Part shown: piece after piece, positions 1-5,251 of the stretch | Layout: each line of letters opens with the position of its first letter | How positions within the stretch are numbered: the stretch's first letter is position 1 | Assembly (NCBI GenBank): GCA_003133265.1 | Contig: PKWQ01000211.1 | Span: forward strand, 1-9,191 | Source of the DNA: Acetobacteraceae bacterium | GTDB taxonomy: Bacteria > Pseudomonadota > Alphaproteobacteria > Acetobacterales > Acetobacteraceae | Reading direction: 5' to 3' | DNA: 9,191 bases | Notes under the pieces: model-generated | Seen by the model: only the letters and a program-made list of their open reading frames with translations | The model's database searches: none | Told to the model about the DNA's origin: nothing | Made by a program: the position numbers and the translations under genes

Positions 1-389
1 AAGCCGGTGATCGAGCAATAGATCAGCCGCGGATTGATCGCCTGCAAGGTCTTGTAGTCAAGCCCCAGCTTGGCCGCACCGCCGGCGCGCGAGGACTCCA
101 CCGCGACATCGGAATCCGCCACCAGACGATGTGCGATCGCTCGGCCCGCCGGCTTCGAAAGATCCAGCGTGATGCTGCGCTTGAAGGCATTCATCGCGTT
201 GAAGTAATAGCTGTGCTTGGTCAGTTGCGGACGGTTGTGCCGGCTTGGGTCACCGGTGCCCGGCTGCTCGATCTTGATGACCTCGGCACCAAATTCCGCA
301 AGCATCTGTGTGGCCCAGGGGCCCGGCAGCAGGCGGCTGAAATCGAGAACGCGGACGCCTCGCAACGGCAACGGCTTTGATGTGGTCAT
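1..389 (-). CDS. Family III (CaiB/BaiF) CoA-transferase, N-terminal part, cut by window edge
   Basis: The first 129 codons are present; the gene runs off the left edge. Family III enzymes move CoA from one acyl-CoA to a free carboxylic acid in the cytoplasm. The N-terminal Rossmann-like half is clear: an RGVRVLDFSRLLPGP opening (residues 10-24), GAEVIKIE (34-41), a GDPSR segment (46-50), a substrate-side YYFNAMNAFKRSITLDL stretch (61-77) and RLIYCSITG (121-129). All match the usual order in CaiB, Frc and BaiF relatives. The catalytic Asp, normally near residue 170, lies outside the window, so activity cannot be judged. The start is ATG at 389-387, which overlaps the stop of the preceding fused CoA-transferase as ATGA. 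An AAGAGG lies about 11 bases upstream. It is the third gene of the leftward operon with the acyl-CoA dehydrogenase. The family is secure; the substrate is unknown. Confidence 0.93.
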   Translation of the reverse strand, partial: MTTSKPLPLRGVRVLDFSRLLPGPWATQMLAEFGAEVIKIEQPGTGDPSRHNRPQLTKHSYYFNAMNAFKRSITLDLSKPAGRAIAHRLVADSDVAVESSRAGGAAKLGLDYKTLQAINPRLIYCSITG

Positions 390-2518
390 TCGGCGACGGG
401 CCTCTTGTGAATGTTTGGCAGCAGTGCGGCATTGTCCTCCCCCAGCGCGTGCATCCGCTGGGGCCGCAGGACCGGGGTCAAGGTAAGGTCGAGGGGTATG
501 GTGAGCAGGCGGGCGGTCGTGTCCCCAGAGGCTATATCGAAAACCGATCTGCGGGTCTGAAGCACCGGTTGGGCGAACGCTTCGGCGGGTTCCAGCACCG
601 GGGCGGCGCTGATGCCGAGCCGCGCGAGATCGGCGACCAGTTCGTTGCGGCTCCGCGATGTCGCGTCCTGCATCCCGATAGCGTCACGAACCGCCGCTTC
701 CGTGGCGGCAGCGGCAACCCAGCCGTCTTTCGCCCGCCAGCGCGAGCAGACGCCGATCGCACTGTGCCCGTCCGGCCAGGCGAGTTGCGTCAGCCAGGCG
801 ATCGCATCGCACATCGCGGTGTCAATGATCTGGCCTTGTCCGGATCGCTCGCGTTCCGCCAACGCCGCCAGGATCGCCAGCGCGGTCAGATGACCGGACA
901 TCTGATCCGCAATCGAAAAGCCGACGCGGCACGGCGTTTTGCCATCTCCAATCAGGGAGGTCAGGCCGCCCAGGCCTTGGACAACGGTATCGAGCGCCGG
1001 AAGCGCCGGCCCCTTCAGACCGAAACCGGAAATCGTCGTGTGGATCAGGCGCGGATGTCGCTCGGTCGCCTCGACCGGGCCGAGTCCGATCTGGTCCATC
1101 ACGCCCGGGCGCAGGTTCTGTAGCAGCACATCGCTGCCAGCCACCAAATCCGCCAGTTGCTGCTGGTGGTCGGTGCGGCGCAGGTCGAGGGCCACGGAAC
1201 GCTTGCCAGCATTATGGTTGATGAAATAGCCGCTGGCGCCGCCGTGTTGCGGCATCCAGCGGCGTGTTTCCTCGCCGTCGGGCGATTCCACCTTGATCAC
1301 CTCCGCGCCGAGGCTGGCCAGGATCATGCCCGCGAGCGGTCCCGCGGTGTACCGGCTGATCTCAACCACACGCACGCCCTTCAAAGGCGCCGCCGGGTCG
1401 CCACACACCGCCACGCGAGCAGCCGGCGCGCACCGAGCGGCCGGCACGCCCGTCGTCACGGGTGTAATGGTCATGCCACGTTTCACGGGGCTACGACCAA
1501 GACCGATGGCGCTGCCGAATATGGCCTGTTTGCCGGCCAGATCGACAATGGTGCCACGCTGGCGCAACACATCGTCACGCATGACAGCGGGAATGTTTCG
1601 CGCTTCGCCCGCGGGCACGCCGGCAGCGCTTACCGCCGCGACGGCGTCTTGCATGGAATGTTTGCCCACCCAGGCCTGCACCAGGGCATCGACTTCGTTC
1701 ACCAACAGCCGCCGATTGAATACACGGGCATAGCGCGGCTCCTGCTTCAGGTCAGGTCGGCCGATCACGTCCAGCACCGCGTGCCACTGGGCATCGCTGC
1801 TCGAACAGATCAGCACCCAGCCGTCGCGGGCGCGATAGGCGTTCCAGGGTGAGCAGATCGGATGGCCGCAGCCCTGACGGAAATCCTGCGTCGGGTCCGC
1901 TTCCAGCATCGACAGATGAACGCGCAACTGGTCAGCCACGACCTCGATCAGGCTGAGGTCGATCAACTGGCCGACGCCATCACGCTGTCGCACGCGCAAG
2001 GCCGCGAGGACCGCCGCCGCCGCCGCCACCGCCGAATAAAGCTCGGCCACCGGAACACGAGCGAATTCCGGAGGTCCGCCTTCGTCGCCGGTGGCCGCCA
2101 TCGTGCCGCCCAGCGCCTGGATCAGCGGGTCTGGGACGTCGCGCCATGCGTCTCCGCCATCCAATCCGGACGGCGACAGAACGCAGATGATTTTCTCGCC
2201 GGCACTATCCGCCAGCAGCGCCTGCACTATCGCACGGTCTGGCGCATCCGCGTCGGGTGGATCGAGCAGCACGACATCGGCCATTCCCTGGCACTTCCGC
2301 CATTTCTCCGCCATGTCGTCGCCCAGCAGGATACGTTCCTTGCCGGCCCAACGCAGCATCCGCTCGCCCAGCGGCGTTGCTTCTATCTTTTGAACCGTAT
2401 CGATTGTTTCCAGCCGCAGCACGCGCGCACCGAGGCTTGCCAGCAAGTGCCCGACCGCGCTTGTCGCCAGCCGCGTTCCGCGCTCGACAACGACGATATC
2501 CGCGAGTGCGTCAGCCAT
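386..2518 (-). CDS. Fused two-half family III CoA-transferase (CaiB/BaiF-CaiB/BaiF), 710 aa
   Basis: The usual family III subunit is about 400 residues; this chain contains two homologous halves, about 1-350 and 376-700. The second half opens like a standard enzyme: LKGVRVVEISRYTAGPLAG (379-397), GAEVIKVESPDGEETRRW (404-421), NAGKRSVALDL (436-446), NLRPGVMDQIGLG (468-480) and ISGFG (496-500). It carries Asp538 in a SIADQMSG context, where the family's catalytic aspartate sits. The first half aligns at its start, but the region before ICVLSPSG (111-118) is shortened and divergent, and the matching position is Glu159 (PVAELYSA). In contrast, the first half keeps the later family segments (HPICSPWNAYRARDGWVLI, 219-237; ARVFNRRLLVNEVDAL, 264-279), which are compressed in the second half. 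I infer one active site, in the second half. ATG at 2518-2516 overlaps the dehydrogenase stop by 8 bases. DddD (DMSP CoA-transferase/lyase) is a known two-CaiB-domain protein, but I see no specific evidence that this is DddD. Confidence 0.9.
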   Translation of the reverse strand: MADALADIVVVERGTRLATSAVGHLLASLGARVLRLETIDTVQKIEATPLGERMLRWAGKERILLGDDMAEKWRKCQGMADVVLLDPPDADAPDRAIVQALLADSAGEKIICVLSPSGLDGGDAWRDVPDPLIQALGGTMAATGDEGGPPEFARVPVAELYSAVAAAAAVLAALRVRQRDGVGQLIDLSLIEVVADQLRVHLSMLEADPTQDFRQGCGHPICSPWNAYRARDGWVLICSSSDAQWHAVLDVIGRPDLKQEPRYARVFNRRLLVNEVDALVQAWVGKHSMQDAVAAVSAAGVPAGEARNIPAVMRDDVLRQRGTIVDLAGKQAIFGSAIGLGRSPVKRGMTITPVTTGVPAARCAPAARVAVCGDPAAPLKGVRVVEISRYTAGPLAGMILASLGAEVIKVESPDGEETRRWMPQHGGASGYFINHNAGKRSVALDLRRTDHQQQLADLVAGSDVLLQNLRPGVMDQIGLGPVEATERHPRLIHTTISGFGLKGPALPALDTVVQGLGGLTSLIGDGKTPCRVGFSIADQMSGHLTALAILAALAERERSGQGQIIDTAMCDAIAWLTQLAWPDGHSAIGVCSRWRAKDGWVAAAATEAAVRDAIGMQDATSRSRNELVADLARLGISAAPVLEPAEAFAQPVLQTRRSVFDIASGDTTARLLTIPLDLTLTPVLRPQRMHALGEDNAALLPNIHKRPVAE

Positions 2519-3680
2519 GGGGCATGGTTCCGCGAAACGCTTCCAGACCGGTCAGTTCGCGGCCATGGATCAGGGCCAGAATCTCGTTCGTGCCGTCCGG
2601 CACCGGGATCATCCTTATATCGCGATAAATCCGTTCGATCCGCGCCTCCTCGGACAGGCCCATCGCCCCAAGCAGATTCATCGCCTGGAACACGGCGTTC
2701 TGGCATTCGGTCTGGGCGAAGCGCTTGGCCATAGCGGCTGCACCTGCCGCACCCTGGCCTTGATCGACCATCGACAGTGCCTGATAGCAAAGCAGCCGGC
2801 TCGCGGTGATGGCGGTGACGATGTCGGACAGGTTCTTCTGCACAAGTTGATGCGCCGCGATTGGCTTGCCGAACTGCCGTCGGGTCTTGGCGTAGTCGAT
2901 CGCGATGTCGTAGGCACGCTGCGCCAGTCCGACAGCGATCAGTCCGAATAGCGGCCGGTTGATGCTCCAGCTCGCCTTCAACACGGCAGTGCCACCGCGC
3001 AGCCCTTCGATAACGTTCTCAGGCGGGATTGGACAATCCTCGAACACGCACTCGCCCAGCATGCCCTGCCGCAAGCCGATCGTGGCGATCTCGTGCGCCT
3101 CGAACGGCGAACGGTCACGTTCGACGACGACCTTGATCACCCGGTCGCTGCTGCCATCACGAGAGTCGAGACAGGTGACCAGCATGGTGTCGCAGGCCGA
3201 AACGTTGGTGATCCACATCTTGCGGCCGTTGAGCAGCAGCGTATCACCGCGCCGCGTGAGCCGCGTGCGGATGCCGCGAGGATCGGAGCCTGTATCCGGT
3301 TCGGTCGATCCGGTGCAGCCGACTTTGTGGCCGGCAACCAGCCCTGGCAGAAAGCGCGCGCGCTGCTCATCGGTACATTCGGCATAAAGGCGCGCGATCG
3401 TCGCTTCCTGCGCCACCAGTGAAACGGCGATCGGTGCAGGCAGGGGCTCAAATGCAATGCCGTAATCCAGCATCGAAATTCCCGGACCGCCCGCCGCTTC
3501 GGGCAGGCGGGCAGCCGGAAGCCCCAGCTCCGCCAGCTTGCCTAGGATTTCAAGAAATACCGGCTTGGGAAGCGGTGCGTCGCGGTCATGCTTGTCGAGC
3601 ACCGGCTGAATCGATCGGTCGACAAGGCGCCTAGTCGCGTCGCGCATGCTTTGCTGTTCGGGTGTCAAGGTCAGGTGCAT
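2511..3680 (-). CDS. Acyl-CoA dehydrogenase family protein, 389 aa
   Basis: This is an FAD-dependent flavoenzyme of the acyl-CoA dehydrogenase family, which oxidises the alpha-beta bond of an acyl-CoA and passes electrons to an electron-transfer flavoprotein. The N-terminal helical domain covers about 1-115. The middle beta domain carries the TEPDTGSD signature (126-133) and NGRKMWITN (151-159), which contact FAD and substrate. The C-terminal helical domain has TRRQFGKPI (266-274) and IYRDIRMIPVPDGTNEI (351-367). The length is normal for a bacterial member. In the classic YEGT motif the catalytic base is Glu; here the position is Asp362 in PDGT. Asp at this position is known in the ACAD10/11-like branch, so the protein may still be active. 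It is first in the leftward operon, ahead of two CoA-transferase genes, which suggests it acts on the thioester they make. The start ATG at 3680-3678 has a GGAG about 11 bases upstream. The substrate cannot be told from sequence. Confidence 0.93.
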   Translation of the reverse strand: MHLTLTPEQQSMRDATRRLVDRSIQPVLDKHDRDAPLPKPVFLEILGKLAELGLPAARLPEAAGGPGISMLDYGIAFEPLPAPIAVSLVAQEATIARLYAECTDEQRARFLPGLVAGHKVGCTGSTEPDTGSDPRGIRTRLTRRGDTLLLNGRKMWITNVSACDTMLVTCLDSRDGSSDRVIKVVVERDRSPFEAHEIATIGLRQGMLGECVFEDCPIPPENVIEGLRGGTAVLKASWSINRPLFGLIAVGLAQRAYDIAIDYAKTRRQFGKPIAAHQLVQKNLSDIVTAITASRLLCYQALSMVDQGQGAAGAAAMAKRFAQTECQNAVFQAMNLLGAMGLSEEARIERIYRDIRMIPVPDGTNEILALIHGRELTGLEAFRGTMPHG

Positions 3681-3845
3681 GGGGCAAATCGCTCCGTGAT
3701 CTTATTGCGCCAGTCGAGCCTTGGGCGGCTGTCCATCGCCAGCCTAATTCCAGTGAGTGGGAATGCTTATCCGGGGATCACGGGACAACGTCCGCGGATC
3801 AGCTGCCCCGACACGAGCCGCGACCAAATCAACAGACAGGATTTT

Positions 3846-3974
3846 ATGCCTCTGGCAACGAGCCGATGGGTCGACTTCACGTCGTTTCCTCCAGAGCGAT
3901 TGGATGCCCTTTCGCAGGACTGTATGGCAATCATCTTGCCCGTCAACTGGACCGTTCAACGAGCTTTGCTCTGA
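3846..3974 (+). pseudogene. Possible N-terminal relic of a creatininase-family gene
   Basis: A 42-residue open frame starts at ATG 3846 behind a plausible ribosome binding site (AGACAGGA). Its translation has a W-x-D-x-T segment (residues 8-12), then MAIILPVNWTVQ (27-38). By eye this follows the opening of creatininase-family amidohydrolases, where a W/D/T segment precedes an (A)ILPVGSTEQHGPHLP-type motif. The two metal-binding residues of EQH would be Val37 and Arg39 here, and the frame stops at TGA (3972-3974), just where the conserved core should continue. I see no continuation in the other frames. If the match is real, this is a decayed, truncated gene; it could also be chance. Confidence 0.2.
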
Positions 3975-4022
3975 CATGATGGAACCGGCCCCGGTGTCTG
4001 TTGTCATACGTGTCGTTCTCGC

Positions 4023-4040
4023 GGAGCGAAAATTCGCCCC
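4023..4040. promoter_or_regulatory. Inverted repeat, candidate operator
   Basis: GGAGCGAA-AA-TTCGCCCC forms two 8-base arms with one mismatched pair around an AA spacer. It sits in the middle of the divergent gap, about 260 bases before the livH-like start and 340 bases upstream of the dehydrogenase start. Size and symmetry would suit a dimeric transcription factor. No regulator gene is in view and no consensus is recognised, so this rests on symmetry alone. Confidence 0.2.
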
Positions 4041-4111
4041 TAGCCACCCGGGGAATTCCGGATACACTATGCCAACCAACAATAGCTTAGGCCAACGCCA
4101 CTCAAGCTGGC

Positions 4112-4117
4112 GGGGAG
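4112..4117 (+). promoter_or_regulatory. Strong Shine-Dalgarno-like site ahead of small ORFs
   Basis: GGGGAG within GGGGAGAGGGA lies 5 bases before ATG 4123 and 12 bases before ATG 4130. It is stronger than anything seen ahead of the livH-like start at 4301, which has no obvious purine-rich site. Confidence 0.35.
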
Positions 4118-4122
4118 AGGGA

Positions 4123-4248
4123 ATGCCGCATGACATACTTCCGACGCTGGTCCGCACTCCATGCATGCCGAATGGCCATCGCCCCCTCAACACGGGATCG
4201 TCCGTCGACGCCGGTCGTCGGGGCGCGAGACTGTGCGACGTCAATTGA
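4123..4248 (+). CDS. Candidate small ORF or leader peptide (41 aa), unrecognised
   Basis: A 41-residue frame begins at ATG 4123 right behind a GGGGAGAGGGA ribosome binding site and ends 52 bases before the livH-like start. The product is rich in Pro and Arg, with no membrane segment or signal peptide, and resembles no family I know. A second frame from ATG 4130 (48 residues, ending at 4276, starting MTYFRRWSALHACRMAIAP) shares the same site, and only one is likely to be used, if either. Either could be a leader peptide, a remnant of a lost gene, or chance. The position ahead of the transporter operon makes a translated leader possible, but nothing shows attenuation. Confidence 0.15.
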   Translation: MPHDILPTLVRTPCMPNGHRPLNTGSSVDAGRRGARLCDVN

Positions 4249-4300
4249 GGTTTCATCGAAATCCCAAGCCGGCTGAAACCGGCCTGACGTCGCGCTGAAA

Positions 4301-5251
4301 ATGCTTCAGCAGATCGAAAATGTCCTCCAATCGCTGGAGGCCGGGCTGGTTGTGGGCGCGGTGTATGGGCTGATGTGCGCCGGTCTCGGCCTGATCTTCG
4401 GCGTCATGCGGGTGATCAACTTCGCCCAGGGTGACTTCATGATGCTGGGCATGTATGCCGCGTACTACCTGATGGCGGCACTCGGCCTTCAGGTCCTGCT
4501 GGGCGATGCGGCGCCGTTCATGGCGGCTATCGCCGCTGGCCCACTGCTGCTCGTCGTCGGCTACGTCGTGCATTGGCTACTAATCTCGCGCGTCAGCGGC
4601 ACCCGCGTGCTCACCCTGGAGGGCGAGGGACATTCCGCCCAGCTCATCCTGACGCTCGGCATCGCTCTGATCTTGCAGAACGGCGGCCGCGTCCTGTTCG
4701 GCGCGTCGCCGGTCTCAATCCAGACGACACTCTCTTCCGAAGCCTGGGAGATCGGGCCGCTCTACGGCGACGACATCAGCATTTTCGTCAACCAGGCACG
4801 CGGCGTCAGTGCGGTCGTCGCGGTGTTGGTGGCCGGGGCGCTCTATCTCTTCGTTACCAGAAGCCGGGTCGGCAAATCGCTGCGGGCGGCGGCGGACAAC
4901 GTGCAGGCGGCGATCTATATGGGTATCGATGTCGATCGTTCGCATCGGCTCGCCTTTTCGCTTGGCATCGGCATTACCGCCATCGCCGGCGGCCTGCTCG
5001 CCACCGGCTATGCGTTCACCCCCTATGTCGGACTCGACTACGTCATCGTCATGTATGCGGGCGTCGTGCTCGGCGGCCTCGGCAGCGTCTTCGGGGCATT
5101 CTGGGGCGGCATGACCATCGGGTTGATCCAGCAGATTTCCTCGCTGTTCCTGCCGACGCAACTGCAGAATACGGCGATCTTCGCGGTGTTCCTGCTGGTG
5201 GTCTTCCTGCGCCCGCAAGGCATGTTCGGCCGCGTGAGCGAGCGCACATGA
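4301..5251 (+). CDS. livH: LivH-like permease of a branched-chain-amino-acid-type (HAAT) ABC importer, 316 aa
   Basis: This inner-membrane permease is one of two that form the translocation path with the LivM half of the next gene. It starts with the family opening: a short amphipathic lead, then GLVVGAVYGLMCAGLGLIFG (15-34) and VINFAQGDFMMLGMY (38-52). About eight hydrophobic segments follow, including 72-95, 114-135, 170-186, 218-236, 244-268 and 291-303. The cytoplasmic loop that contacts the ATPase is visible as GKSLRAAADNVQAAIYMGID (191-210). The C-terminal VFLRPQGMFG is typical of LivH. Length is normal. The start at 4301 is chosen because it fits the family N-terminus; it lacks a clear ribosome binding site. 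The stop overlaps the next start as ATGA. The LIV family transports amino acids, but relatives also carry urea, amides, short carboxylates and aromatic acids, so the symbol indicates family, not proven substrate. Confidence 0.95.
   Translation: MLQQIENVLQSLEAGLVVGAVYGLMCAGLGLIFGVMRVINFAQGDFMMLGMYAAYYLMAALGLQVLLGDAAPFMAAIAAGPLLLVVGYVVHWLLISRVSGTRVLTLEGEGHSAQLILTLGIALILQNGGRVLFGASPVSIQTTLSSEAWEIGPLYGDDISIFVNQARGVSAVVAVLVAGALYLFVTRSRVGKSLRAAADNVQAAIYMGIDVDRSHRLAFSLGIGITAIAGGLLATGYAFTPYVGLDYVIVMYAGVVLGGLGSVFGAFWGGMTIGLIQQISSLFLPTQLQNTAIFAVFLLVVFLRPQGMFGRVSERT

Larger units (their letters stand above)
3681..4300. other. 620-base divergent intergenic region
   Basis: This gap separates the two outward-facing operons and must hold both promoters. 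Neither strand has a convincing full-length gene. The long open frames here (about 163 and 170 codons, on opposite strands over the same bases) show no family resemblance across their length. Base composition looks less GC-biased at third positions than in the neighbouring genes. Visible content is a possible creatininase-like relic (3846-3974), an inverted repeat (4023-4040), a strong purine-rich ribosome binding site ahead of two nested small ORFs (4123-4248 and 4130-4276), and a short GCCGG/CCGGC hairpin close to the livH-like start. I could not identify a clear sigma-70 promoter pair in either direction. Confidence 0.7.

Noticed and set aside
377..2734. Several plus-strand frames of 230-290 codons opposite the CoA-transferase genes.
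   Set aside because: They are antisense to genes with clear conserved motifs, and their translations lack recognisable domains.
4052..4059. GGAATTCC palindrome with flanking CCGG in the divergent gap.
   Set aside because: The symmetry breaks immediately outside eight bases, which is expected by chance in a region of this size.
3744..4256. Two opposing frames of about 163 and 170 codons over the same bases of the divergent gap.
   Set aside because: Neither translation has domain-like features, and their mirrored extents fit a chance lack of stops in GC-rich DNA. Only the short sub-regions listed separately seemed worth keeping.
4268..4283. A GCCGG-CTGAAA-CCGGC hairpin before the livH-like start, as a possible terminator or riboswitch part.
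   Set aside because: The stem is only five pairs, there is no T tract, and no wider conserved fold is visible.
4573..5247. A 225-codon upstream extension of the LivM-LivG frame through the livH-like gene.
   Set aside because: The extension overlaps a well-supported permease in another frame and its translation is Arg-rich and non-membrane. Family alignment and the ATGA overlap place the start at 5248.
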